Source: Syntrophaceae bacterium UBA5764 (GTDB lineage Bacteria; Desulfobacterota; Syntrophia; Syntrophales; Smithellaceae). From it: a stretch of 8,181 nucleotides of DNA. Location of the stretch: contig DIEW01000028.1 in assembly GCA_002418825.1 (NCBI GenBank), positions 1,433 to 9,613 on the forward strand, in the 5' to 3' direction. The position numbers were made by a program, and so were the translations under genes. The notes beneath the pieces were generated by a model. It ran no database searches, was not told the origin of the DNA, and saw only the letters and a program-made list of their open reading frames with translations. This document shows, piece by piece, positions 1-7,310 of the stretch (position 1 is the first letter of the stretch; the number at the start of each line of letters is the position of its first letter).

Positions 1-975
1 ATTTTGCCCATCTTTCACGGTTTTGGCCTGGGCGTTTGTGTTAATGCATGTTTTATGGGCGGCGGAAAAACAATTCTCGTGCCGACGTTTACGCCGGAAA
101 CTGTTGCCGAACTTGTTTACAAGCACAAACCTTCTTTCGTGGTGGGCGTTCCCACCCTTTATGACGCGCTAAGCCGCAATCCGAAATTCTGCAAGGCGGA
201 TTTAAGCTGTCTGCGCGGCACCTTCAGCGGCGCCGACACCCTGCCCCGAACGGTGAAAGAAAGATTTGAAGAAGTAGTGAAAAAACGGGGTGGCACCGTC
301 CAGCTGCTCGAAGGCTACGGGCTTACCGAAGCGGTCACCGCCATCATGTCCATGCCGCTTAACCAGTACCGCGAAGGCAGCATCGGCGTGCCTTTCCCGG
401 ATATGCTGGCCAAAATTGTCCGGCTTGGCACCACCGAAGAAACACCCTGCGGCGAAGAAGGAGAAATATGCGTTTCCGGCCCTGCGGTGATGATGGGCTA
501 TCTGGATCAGCCTCAAGAAACGGCAGACACGCTGCGCAAGCATCCTGACGGCAGAATCTGGTTGCACACCGGCGACATCGGCACGATGGACGAGGACGGG
601 TTCTTTTATTTCAAACTGCGCCAGAAGCGCATGATCAAATCCTCCGGCATGAATGTCTATCCCGCGCAGGTGGAGGATATTCTCTACCGCCATCCCGACG
701 TGCAGGAGGCATGCGTTATCGGCGTGCCCGACGAGGCGCAGGTGCAAAGAGTGAAAGGGTTTGTCGTTTTGAAGGACACCAAAAAAGCATCACCAGAAAT
801 GGAAAAACAGCTAATAAATTTCTGCCAGGAGCATCTCATCAAATGGAGCTGCCCGCGCGAAATCGAATTTCGGGATAGTCTGCCCAAAACACTGGTGGGG
901 AAAGTCGCCTTCAACGTGCTGGAGCAGGAAGAAATCGCCAAACTAAAAACCGCCGGAAAATTTACCGGCAATTAA
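1..975 (+). CDS. Acyl-CoA synthetase (AMP-forming), C-terminal part, 5' truncated
   Basis: This is the 3' end of an adenylate-forming acyl-CoA ligase, which would convert a carboxylic acid, ATP and CoA to acyl-CoA, AMP and PPi. The reading frame is open from base 1, so the N-terminal third, including the P-loop-like motif, lies outside the window. Counting the first codon as residue 1, the visible protein of 324 residues shows the core motif GYGLTEA at about 105-111, the LHTGDIG motif at 188-194, the hinge and C-terminal domain motif beginning RQKRMIKSSG and running into GMNVYP (about 207-221), and the C-terminal PKTLVGK with the likely catalytic lysine near 301. These are the standard motifs of the ANL superfamily. 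The substrate cannot be told from this half. It sits 20 bases upstream of a radical dehydratase/reductase gene set, so it probably supplies that enzyme's CoA thioester (inference). The catalytic elements seen are intact. Confidence 0.93.
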   Translation: MLPIFHGFGLGVCVNACFMGGGKTILVPTFTPETVAELVYKHKPSFVVGVPTLYDALSRNPKFCKADLSCLRGTFSGADTLPRTVKERFEEVVKKRGGTVQLLEGYGLTEAVTAIMSMPLNQYREGSIGVPFPDMLAKIVRLGTTEETPCGEEGEICVSGPAVMMGYLDQPQETADTLRKHPDGRIWLHTGDIGTMDEDGFFYFKLRQKRMIKSSGMNVYPAQVEDILYRHPDVQEACVIGVPDEAQVQRVKGFVVLKDTKKASPEMEKQLINFCQEHLIKWSCPREIEFRDSLPKTLVGKVAFNVLEQEEIAKLKTAGKFTGN

Positions 976-995
976 ATATAAAAAAGGAACAGCGC

Positions 996-2117
996 ATGAA
1001 AGAATTAACTGAAATAAAAAATATTGTTTCCAATCCTTACGCTTATATCCGCAAATGCAAGAAACAGACGGGTAAAAAAGTTGTCGGTTATTGCTGCTCC
1101 TACGCGCCGGAAGAAATAATCTGGGCGGCGGGCGCCATGCCCGTGCGACTTTTCAGCGCCAATGAAAACATTCACCTAGCCGACACGCACCTACAATCAT
1201 ACTGCTGCTCGCTGGTGCGCGGCATTCTGGAAGAAGCGCTGGCTGACCGCCTTGATTTCCTCGACGGTGTTATTTTCCCCCACACCTGTGATTCCTTTCA
1301 GCGGCTCTCCGACATCTGGCGGCTCAACATCAAAGGCCCGTTTCACCTCGATGTTGTCCTGCCGGTAAAGCTCGACACTCCCAGCGCCTTGCAATATTTG
1401 CGCGACGCACTCGAAAAATTCAAAAACGATTTGGGAGGCAAGCTTGGCCGGGAAATAACAAACGCAATGCTTGCCGATTCTATCAGGACATATAATAAAA
1501 TCCGCCGGCTGATCGGCAAGCTCTATGAACTCAGATGTGAAAATCCGCAGATCATCAGCGGCGCGGATTTTCACGCGGTAATCAAAGCGGCCATGATTAT
1601 GGACAAAAATGATTTTCTGGAAGCTCTTTCCCAAATCATCACGCAGCTGGAAAAAGACGGCGCGCAAAAAACAAAAGCCAAAGTGAAAAAGCTGGTACTG
1701 TCCGGCAGCGTCTGTTCCCATCCGGATATTTACAATATTATTGAAAACGCGGGAGGCGTTGTTGTCTGGGACGACCTCTGCACCGGCTACAGATATTTCG
1801 AAGGCCTGATGGCCGAAAACAGCCGACCCCTTGAGGCGATAGCAGAAAGGTATCTTAACCGCGTAGTCTGCCCTGCCAAGCACATGCAGCTGAAGGGACG
1901 CGGTGAAAACCTTGTTCGCCTGGTGAAAAACAGCGGCGCGGAGGGAGTTGTTTTTCTTTTACTGAAGTTTTGCGATCCCCACGCCTTTGATTTTCCTTAC
2001 CTGAAGGGAATGTTGGAAGAAGCCAGCATCCCCTGTATGCTTTTGGATGTAGAAACGGAGCTTCCTTCAGAAGGCCAGCTGCAGACCCGTTTTGAAACAT
2101 TTATCCAGATACTCTAA
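996..2117 (+). CDS. 2-hydroxyacyl-CoA dehydratase / benzoyl-CoA reductase family, beta (HgdB/BcrC-like) subunit
   Basis: A 373-residue protein of the family that includes 2-hydroxyglutaryl-CoA, phenyllactyl-CoA and 2-hydroxyisocaproyl-CoA dehydratases and class I benzoyl-CoA reductase. Family hallmarks are GYCCSYAPEE near 31-40, FPHTCDSFQR near 94-103, DDLCTGYR near 259-266, and the C-terminal KFCDPHAFDFPYLKG near 324-338 followed by a GQLQTRFE-type ending. Cysteines at 70/71, 98 and 326 are the best candidates for [4Fe-4S] ligands, with C34, C240 and C262 also well placed. The start is supported by AAGGAA at 984-989, six bases before the ATG. In this family two related subunits form a heterodimer that receives an electron from an ATP-driven activator. 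The length suits either HgdB/FldC-type or BcrC-type proteins, so the exact reaction stays open. It is cytoplasmic, with no signal peptide or membrane segment. Confidence 0.9.
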   Translation: MKELTEIKNIVSNPYAYIRKCKKQTGKKVVGYCCSYAPEEIIWAAGAMPVRLFSANENIHLADTHLQSYCCSLVRGILEEALADRLDFLDGVIFPHTCDSFQRLSDIWRLNIKGPFHLDVVLPVKLDTPSALQYLRDALEKFKNDLGGKLGREITNAMLADSIRTYNKIRRLIGKLYELRCENPQIISGADFHAVIKAAMIMDKNDFLEALSQIITQLEKDGAQKTKAKVKKLVLSGSVCSHPDIYNIIENAGGVVVWDDLCTGYRYFEGLMAENSRPLEAIAERYLNRVVCPAKHMQLKGRGENLVRLVKNSGAEGVVFLLLKFCDPHAFDFPYLKGMLEEASIPCMLLDVETELPSEGQLQTRFETFIQIL

Positions 2118-2146
2118 ATACAATGAATCCATAAAGGGAAGAAAAA

Positions 2147-3430
2147 ATGAAAAAAACAATATCCGAATTTTTAAAAACGGTTTTGATTTTTTTGGCCGGC
2201 AGATTCAAAAGACTCACGATGTATTTCAAGAAAACAAAAACAATGAAGGACTATATGATGGTTTATTACAGCCAGGCCAAATCGGCCAAGCTGACCGGCG
2301 GGAAAGTGGCCTGGATAACCAGCGGCGGTCCCGTGGAACCGCTAATAGCAATGGATGTCATTCCTGTCTATCCCGAGAACCACGGCGCCATGATCGGCGC
2401 CAGCAAAATGGGTGGCTCCCTCTGCGAAGTCGCGGAGGCCATGGGATATTCGGCTGATCTCTGCTCTTACGCCCGCTCGGATATAGGCTGCGCCACCGTC
2501 AACGGCGGTCCCATCGGCGGCCTGCCCAAACCGGATATGCTGGTATGCTGCAACAACATCTGCGGGACAGTGCTCAAATGGTACGAAATTCAGGCGCGTT
2601 ATTTCAACGTACCGTTGTTTATCCTGGATACGCCTTTCTGCCATACGGAATATACCGAAGAAATGGCGCGTTATGTCCGCGCTCAGTTTGACGATTATTT
2701 CGTCTTTCTGGAAAAAGCGTGCGGCAGGAAATTTGATTTTGAAAAACTGAACCGTGTCGGCTATCTCTCGCATCAGGGACAGCTTCTGTGGCAGGCGGTG
2801 CTCGATACCGCAATGCACAAACCGTCGCCCATGAGCGCTTTCGACGCCTTTTATCATCTGGCGCTGATTGTCACGCTGCGCGGCACGAAAGAAGTGATTG
2901 ACTACTACACTTGGTTATTGGCTTACATGAAAGACCGCATCGCCCGCGGCATTGGCGCGGTGCCCAACGAAAAATACCGTCTGCTGTGGGACAATATCCC
3001 CATATGGCACCGCACCAGATGGCTTTCGGAAAAATTCGCCGCGCACAACGCCTGCTTGGTAGCCGACACTTACACCACAGCATGGTGCGGCGCGCTCAGA
3101 TACATTGATGAAAACAATTTCATTGATTCCGCGGCGGAAGCGCACGCCCGCATTTATCTGAATATCGGCGTGGACCAGATGGCCAAGATGGTCATCGAAA
3201 TGATTGACAAGTACGATGTGGACGGATTTGTCCTGCATTCCAACCGCAGCTGCAAACCTTATTCGTTCGGCCAACTCGATATTCAGAAAATCGTGGAAAG
3301 AGAAAGAGGCATTCCCTGCCTGATGCTGGAAGCGGACATGACGGATGAACGCACTTTTTCGGAAAGCCAGATTTCCACCAGAATCGATGCCTACATGGAA
3401 ATTATTAAAGAAAGGAAAAACAAGAAATAA
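2147..3430 (+). CDS. 2-hydroxyacyl-CoA dehydratase / benzoyl-CoA reductase family, alpha (HgdA/BcrB-like) subunit
   Basis: A 427-residue partner of the preceding gene, from the same family but a distinct subclass. Visible signatures are ITSGGPVEPLIAMDVIPVYPE near 57-76 (key residues GGP and E64), LCSYARSDIG near 105-114, VCCNNICG near 133-140 and HSNRSCKPYSFGQLD near 364-378. The likely three-cysteine [4Fe-4S] ligand set is C106, C139 and C369; the SNRSCKPYS motif is typical of alpha/BcrB subunits. The start at 2147 is backed by an AGGGAAG-type ribosome site at about 2135-2141. Later in-frame ATGs (2219, 2243) lack one. The first 24 residues carry a hydrophobic stretch, FLKTVLIFLAG, ahead of the conserved domain. 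It could be an amphipathic helix and is unlikely to be a signal peptide. It lies 29 bases after the beta gene and 2 bases before the activator gene, so the three are almost certainly co-transcribed. Confidence 0.9.
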   Translation: MKKTISEFLKTVLIFLAGRFKRLTMYFKKTKTMKDYMMVYYSQAKSAKLTGGKVAWITSGGPVEPLIAMDVIPVYPENHGAMIGASKMGGSLCEVAEAMGYSADLCSYARSDIGCATVNGGPIGGLPKPDMLVCCNNICGTVLKWYEIQARYFNVPLFILDTPFCHTEYTEEMARYVRAQFDDYFVFLEKACGRKFDFEKLNRVGYLSHQGQLLWQAVLDTAMHKPSPMSAFDAFYHLALIVTLRGTKEVIDYYTWLLAYMKDRIARGIGAVPNEKYRLLWDNIPIWHRTRWLSEKFAAHNACLVADTYTTAWCGALRYIDENNFIDSAAEAHARIYLNIGVDQMAKMVIEMIDKYDVDGFVLHSNRSCKPYSFGQLDIQKIVERERGIPCLMLEADMTDERTFSESQISTRIDAYMEIIKERKNKK

Positions 3431-3432
3431 AA

Positions 3433-4200
3433 ATGCGCACAGCAGGTATTGACATAGGCTCAATTACGGCGAAGGCCGCGATTGTGGAAGACGGAAAAAT
3501 TCTCGGCACGAAAGTAATCTTCACGGGCTATAATGCGGAAGCCGCGGGCACAAAGGTTTATGAAGAACTTCTTCGGGAAAAGTCACTGGATAAATCCGCG
3601 GTGGAAAAAATCGTTTCCACCGGCTACGGCAGAAACAGCGTGAATTTTGCCGACAAATCATTTACGGAAATAATGTGTCATGCTGCCGGAGCGTATCATC
3701 TGGACAAAAAAGTCCGCTCCATCATCGACATCGGCGGACAGGACAGCAAGGCCATTCTTCTGGATGAACACGGCAAGGTAAAAAATTTCGTCATGAACGA
3801 CAAGTGTGCGGCAGGTACAGGGCGCTTTCTGGAAGTAATGGCGCGGGCGCTGGAGGTTGACCTGGACGAATTCGGCGAAATATCCGTGAAATCGGAAAAA
3901 CCTTCCAAGATAAGTTCTCTGTGCACCGTTTTCGCGGAATCTGAAGTAATCTCGCTGATCGCCCGGGGGGAAAAAAGAAAGGATATTATCGCGGGGATTC
4001 ACGAATCCATCGCCTCCAGAGTCGCTTCCATGTCCGCACGCATTGGCCTTATCGAACCACTCATGATTACCGGAGGCGTGGCGCGCAACAGCGGCGTCGT
4101 TAAGGCGCTGGGAAAAAAGCTGAATATGAAAATAGAAGTGCTGCCCTACGCCCAGGTTACCGGAGCAATCGGCGCGGCATTTTTGGCAACTACTCTATAA
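3433..4200 (+). CDS. ATP-dependent [4Fe-4S] activator of 2-hydroxyacyl-CoA dehydratase/benzoyl-CoA reductase (HgdC/BcrD-like)
   Basis: A 255-residue ASKHA-fold ATPase of the BadF/BadG/BcrA/BcrD/HgdC family. In this family a homodimer holds one [4Fe-4S] cluster between its subunits and couples ATP hydrolysis to transfer of a low-potential electron into the dehydratase or reductase. Visible motifs are DIGSITAK (6-13, phosphate loop 1), DIGGQDSK (99-106, phosphate loop 2), NDKCAAGTGRF (122-132) with C125, LCTVFAESEVI (163-173) with C164, MITGGVARN (211-219) and GAIGAA (244-249). C125 and C164 are the expected bridging-cluster ligands, 39 residues apart. Length matches the short HgdC/BcrD type, not the longer BcrA type. 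The gap to the previous gene is only 2 bases. The nearest purine-rich site, AAGGAA at 3412-3417, is 15 bases from the ATG, so translation may be coupled to the upstream gene. The start is secure because the family consensus begins there. Confidence 0.95.
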   Translation: MRTAGIDIGSITAKAAIVEDGKILGTKVIFTGYNAEAAGTKVYEELLREKSLDKSAVEKIVSTGYGRNSVNFADKSFTEIMCHAAGAYHLDKKVRSIIDIGGQDSKAILLDEHGKVKNFVMNDKCAAGTGRFLEVMARALEVDLDEFGEISVKSEKPSKISSLCTVFAESEVISLIARGEKRKDIIAGIHESIASRVASMSARIGLIEPLMITGGVARNSGVVKALGKKLNMKIEVLPYAQVTGAIGAAFLATTL

Positions 4201-4265
4201 GCAGGTAAACAATCGAGTTCATTAGTAATATTAAGATGTTTTCGGCGACAAAATCAGCAAAAACA

Positions 4266-4295
4266 TTGACACAAATCTGTCTTTTGATTAATAAT
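4266..4295 (+). promoter_or_regulatory. Probable sigma70-type promoter of gap-pgk-tpiA
   Basis: A perfect -35 hexamer TTGACA (4266-4271) is followed after 18 bases by AATAAT (4290-4295), five of six matches to TATAAT. Transcription would begin near 4301-4303 and give a very short leader holding the ribosome site for gap. The promoter lies in the 114-base gap after the activator gene, which suggests that the glycolytic genes are transcribed separately from the upstream CoA operon. No convincing terminator hairpin was seen between 4201 and 4265, so read-through from upstream is also possible. Confidence 0.6.
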
Positions 4296-4302
4296 GAAAA
4301 AC

Positions 4303-4310
4303 AAGGAGGT
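4303..4310 (+). promoter_or_regulatory. Strong ribosome binding site that sets the gap start
   Basis: AAGGAGGT is a near-perfect anti-16S match five to six bases before the ATG at 4315. An in-frame ATG at 4294 lies upstream of this site and inside the predicted -10 element, so it is unlikely even to be transcribed. This supports 4315 as the true start. Confidence 0.85.
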
Positions 4311-4314
4311 AAAT

Positions 4315-5313
4315 ATGTCCGTAAAAGTAGCCATCAATGGTTTTGGAAGAATCGGCCGGCTGGTTTTTCGGGCCGGATACAAAAACAAAAACGTCGAGTT
4401 CGTGGCCATTAACGATTTGGCGAATGCCAAAACTCTCGCTCACCTTCTAAAATACGATTCCGTGCACGGAATAATGAACGCGGAAGTCAAAGACACAGAA
4501 AAATCCATTCTTGTGGACGGCAAAGAAATAAAAACATTTACCGAACGTGAACCGGAAAAGCTCCCGTGGAAAGATTTGGGCGTAGACGTGGTTCTGGAAA
4601 GCACAGGAAGATTCACCGACCGTACGGGCGCGGAAAAACACCTCAAGGCCGGTGCTAAAAAAGTGGTTATTTCCGCTCCGGCAAAAAATCCTGACGTTAC
4701 TTTTGTCTTCGGCGTCAACGAGGAAGTTTACGACAGAAACAAACACAACATTATCTCCATGGGTTCCTGTACCACGAACTGTCTGGCGCCAATTGTTAAA
4801 ATACTGCACAAAGAATTTGGCGTCGAATACGGACTGATGACGACAATTCATTCTTACACCAACGATCAGGTCGTTGCGGACGAGGCGCACAAGGATTTGA
4901 GAAGAGCGCGCGCCGCCGCTTTATCCATGATTCCCACAACCACAGGCGCGGCTAAAGCCATCGCTGAAGTCATTCCGGAAATGAAGGGCAAGCTCGATGG
5001 AATGGCGGTGCGAGTGCCCACACCTAACGTGTCGATGGTTGATTTTGTCGCCATCCTGTCCAGAGAAACCAACAAAGACGAACTTAACGCTCAATTCAGA
5101 AAATACGCCAGCGGCGCGATGAAGGGATTTCTTTCCTGCACCGACGAAGAGCTGGTTTCGCGAGATTTTTACGGCAATCCCCACTCCTCAATCGTGGATT
5201 TGCCCAGCACGGCGGTAATCGGCGGCAGAATGGTAAAAATAATTTCCTGGTACGACAATGAGTGGGGCTTCTCCAGCAGAATGGTGGAGATGCTCTCATT
5301 CATTGCGAAATAG
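4315..5313 (+). CDS. gap: Glyceraldehyde-3-phosphate dehydrogenase, type I
   Basis: A 332-residue enzyme that reversibly oxidises and phosphorylates glyceraldehyde 3-phosphate to 1,3-bisphosphoglycerate, a cytoplasmic step of glycolysis and gluconeogenesis. From the start at 4315, the protein opens with the Rossmann motif INGFGRIGR (about 7-15). The catalytic cysteine is C152 in SCTTNC, the activating histidine is H179 in HSYTNDQ, and the phosphate-binding segments (RRARAAA, PTTTGAAKA) and the ending WYDNEWGF are all present. An aspartate after the second strand (IND, about residue 34) is the usual sign of NAD+ preference over NADP+. A longer form starting at 4294 is possible in frame but is disfavoured by the ribosome site and the promoter position. 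It is the first gene of a gap-pgk-tpiA operon, 24 bases before pgk. Length and motifs are normal. Confidence 0.97.
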   Translation: MSVKVAINGFGRIGRLVFRAGYKNKNVEFVAINDLANAKTLAHLLKYDSVHGIMNAEVKDTEKSILVDGKEIKTFTEREPEKLPWKDLGVDVVLESTGRFTDRTGAEKHLKAGAKKVVISAPAKNPDVTFVFGVNEEVYDRNKHNIISMGSCTTNCLAPIVKILHKEFGVEYGLMTTIHSYTNDQVVADEAHKDLRRARAAALSMIPTTTGAAKAIAEVIPEMKGKLDGMAVRVPTPNVSMVDFVAILSRETNKDELNAQFRKYASGAMKGFLSCTDEELVSRDFYGNPHSSIVDLPSTAVIGGRMVKIISWYDNEWGFSSRMVEMLSFIAK

Positions 5314-5337
5314 AACTTAAAAAGGCAGGATAGAAAA

Positions 5338-6513
5338 ATGAAGTACATTGACCAAATTGAAATGAAAGGCAAAAAGGTTTTTTTGCGCGTGGATTTTAAC
5401 GTTCCGATAAAGGAAGGAAAAGTTACCAGCGACAACCGCGTGCGCGCGCACATACCAACCATTAACCATGCTTTGGAAAAAGGAGCAAAAATAATCATCG
5501 CCTCGCATTTGGGCAGGCCCAAAGGCAAGCGCGTGGAAGAAATGTCGCTTGCTCCGGTGGCGCCAATACTTTCCGGCCTGATTCAGCAGGAAGTTGTTTT
5601 TGTCGATGACTGCGTGGGTGAAAAAGTCACGCAGGCAATCAGTAAAATGAAAAACGGCGATGTTATTTTGCTGGAAAATCTGCGCTTTAATCCGGGCGAG
5701 GATAAAAATGACCCCATTTTCGCCAAAGAGCTTGCCTCTTTGTGCGATATCTACATTGACGACGCTTTTGCCGTTTCGCACCGCGCAGCGGCATCTAATT
5801 CCGCGATTACTGATTATGTAAAAATATGCGCCGCGGGATTTTTGTTGAAAAACGAAATTGAATATTTCAAAAAAGCAATTGTGAATCCGGCACGGCCCCT
5901 GGCCGCGATTATCGGCGGAGCGAAGGTTTCCGATAAAATCGGTGTTTTGGAAAACCTGATTGATAAAGTGGATAAGCTTTTAGTCGGCGGCGCCATGGCT
6001 TTTACCTTTTTAAAAGCGCAGGGGCTGGAAGTCGGTAAATCACTTTGTGAAGAAGAAATGCTCGATACAGCGCGCAAAATCATGCAAAAAGCCAAGGGTA
6101 AAAATACGCAGTTTTTACTGCCCGAAGATGTAGCCTGCGCGAAAGAAGCAGTCGCGGACACGGCAGTTAAAATCTGCTCGGTAAAAGAAATACCCGCGGA
6201 TCAGATGGGGCTCGATATCGGCCCCGCGACAATAAATTTGTTTACCGACGCGCTCAAGGGCGCAAAAACAGTAATCTGGAACGGGCCTCTGGGCATGTTT
6301 GAACTTGCACCCTTCAGCAAGGGAACATTCGCGCTGGCGGAAGCTGTTGCCGACTCCGGCGCGGTTTCTATCATCGGCGGCGGCGATACGGAAACCGCAA
6401 TCAAGAAAGCCGGACAGAACACGAAAATGTCCTATATCTCCACCGGCGGCGGAGCTTTTCTGGAGCTTCTGGAAGGCAAAACTCTGCCGGGAATCGCCGC
6501 GTTGGATAAGTAA
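5338..6513 (+). CDS. pgk: Phosphoglycerate kinase
   Basis: A full-length 391-residue enzyme for the reversible transfer of phosphate from 1,3-bisphosphoglycerate to ADP, giving 3-phosphoglycerate and ATP. The N-terminal substrate-binding lobe shows VFLRVDFNVP (about 14-23), SHLGRPKG (about 57-64), ENLRFNPGE and DDAFAVSHR. The C-terminal nucleotide lobe shows IIGGAKVSDKI, LLVGGAMAFTF, WNGPLGMFE, the GGGDTETA loop and the STGGGAFLELLEGK ending. All conserved elements are intact and the length is usual for bacteria. The start has GGCAGGA at 5324-5330, seven bases ahead of the ATG. It directly consumes the product of the gap gene upstream. Its stop codon TAA is the first part of TAAGGAG, the ribosome site of tpiA, so translation of the two is probably linked. 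Confidence 0.98.
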   Translation: MKYIDQIEMKGKKVFLRVDFNVPIKEGKVTSDNRVRAHIPTINHALEKGAKIIIASHLGRPKGKRVEEMSLAPVAPILSGLIQQEVVFVDDCVGEKVTQAISKMKNGDVILLENLRFNPGEDKNDPIFAKELASLCDIYIDDAFAVSHRAAASNSAITDYVKICAAGFLLKNEIEYFKKAIVNPARPLAAIIGGAKVSDKIGVLENLIDKVDKLLVGGAMAFTFLKAQGLEVGKSLCEEEMLDTARKIMQKAKGKNTQFLLPEDVACAKEAVADTAVKICSVKEIPADQMGLDIGPATINLFTDALKGAKTVIWNGPLGMFELAPFSKGTFALAEAVADSGAVSIIGGGDTETAIKKAGQNTKMSYISTGGGAFLELLEGKTLPGIAALDK

Positions 6514-6525
6514 GGAGAAAAACAA

Positions 6526-7284
6526 ATGAGAACATGGATTGTCGCCGGAAACTGGAAAATGAACAACACCATCGCGGAGGCGGTGGCACTGGCTAACGCG
6601 ATTAAATATGGAGTGGCGTCATTGAAAAAAGGTGAAGTAATTTTAGCCCCGCCTTTTACGTCTTTACACAGCGTGGCGCAGACAATAAAACATTCTCGCG
6701 TGGCACTGGCGGCACAAAACATGTTCTATGAAGATAAGGGAGCATTCACGGGCGAGGTTTCGCCCGTGATGCTCAAGGATATCGGCTGTGCCTACGTGAT
6801 TATCGGCCATTCGGAGCGGCGCAAATATTTTCATGAGAAAGACGCCGATGTAAATCTGAAAGTCCAAAAAGCGCTAGCCGCAGGTTTAAAGCCCATTATG
6901 TGCGTGGGCGAAACGGACGAAGAAAGAGAAAAAAACGTCACGCGCGCCGTGGTGGGCAGGCAGGTAAAGGAAGGATTGCGCGGCGTGGAGAAAATTAACA
7001 ATGTTGTCATTGCCTACGAACCGGTGTGGGCAATCGGCACAGGCAAAGTGGCGACACCCGCGCAGGCGCAGGAAGTCCATTTCTTTATCCGCGCTATTTT
7101 AAAAGACCTTTTCGGCGACGGCGCGGCAGGCAACACCCGCATTCTCTATGGCGGAAGCGTTACCGCAGATAACATCTCTGAACTGATTGCCATGGAAGAT
7201 ATCGATGGCGCGCTCGTCGGCGGCGCGTCTTTAAAAACAGACGGGTTTTTAGGGATTATTAAAAATATCGCCGAAAAAAAATAG
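6526..7284 (+). CDS. tpiA: Triosephosphate isomerase
   Basis: A 252-residue TIM-barrel enzyme that interconverts dihydroxyacetone phosphate and glyceraldehyde 3-phosphate. Catalytic residues are all visible: N9 and K11 in GNWKMN, H95 in IIGHSERR, and E165 in AYEPVWAIGTGK at the base of the flexible lid loop. The phosphate-binding segments YGGSV (208-212) and GGAS (232-235) are also present. The start is clear, with AAGGAG at 6512-6517 overlapping the pgk stop and eight bases before the ATG. It is the last gene of the gap-pgk-tpiA operon. In many bacteria secG follows tpiA, but none was found here; a convergent regulator gene comes next. No strong terminator follows, only T-rich sequence (7285-7298) without a good stem. 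Length and motifs are ordinary. Confidence 0.98.
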   Translation: MRTWIVAGNWKMNNTIAEAVALANAIKYGVASLKKGEVILAPPFTSLHSVAQTIKHSRVALAAQNMFYEDKGAFTGEVSPVMLKDIGCAYVIIGHSERRKYFHEKDADVNLKVQKALAAGLKPIMCVGETDEEREKNVTRAVVGRQVKEGLRGVEKINNVVIAYEPVWAIGTGKVATPAQAQEVHFFIRAILKDLFGDGAAGNTRILYGGSVTADNISELIAMEDIDGALVGGASLKTDGFLGIIKNIAEKK

Positions 7285-7310
7285 ATTTTGCCTTTTTCCT
7301 ATATCTGACC

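Noticed and set aside
202..747. Open frame on the - strand (181 codons) inside the ligase gene
   Set aside because: It lies opposite conserved ligase motifs and its translation is rich in H, R, A and F with no family resemblance; it is a shadow frame.
1197..1883. Long open frame on the - strand (228 codons) inside the beta-subunit gene
   Set aside because: It is antisense to a clearly conserved protein, has no recognisable domain or ribosome site, and its length follows from the codon bias of the real gene.
2092..2457. + strand frame overlapping the end of the beta gene and the start of the alpha gene
   Set aside because: Its translation is low-complexity and polar without motifs, and the 2147 frame carries the family signatures.
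2915..3463. Open frame on the - strand (182 codons) across the alpha-subunit 3' end and the activator start
   Set aside because: It covers two well-supported + strand genes and has no domain of its own.
7270..7300. Intrinsic terminator just after tpiA
   Set aside because: There are A-runs and T-runs that could pair weakly, but no GC stem precedes the T-rich stretch.
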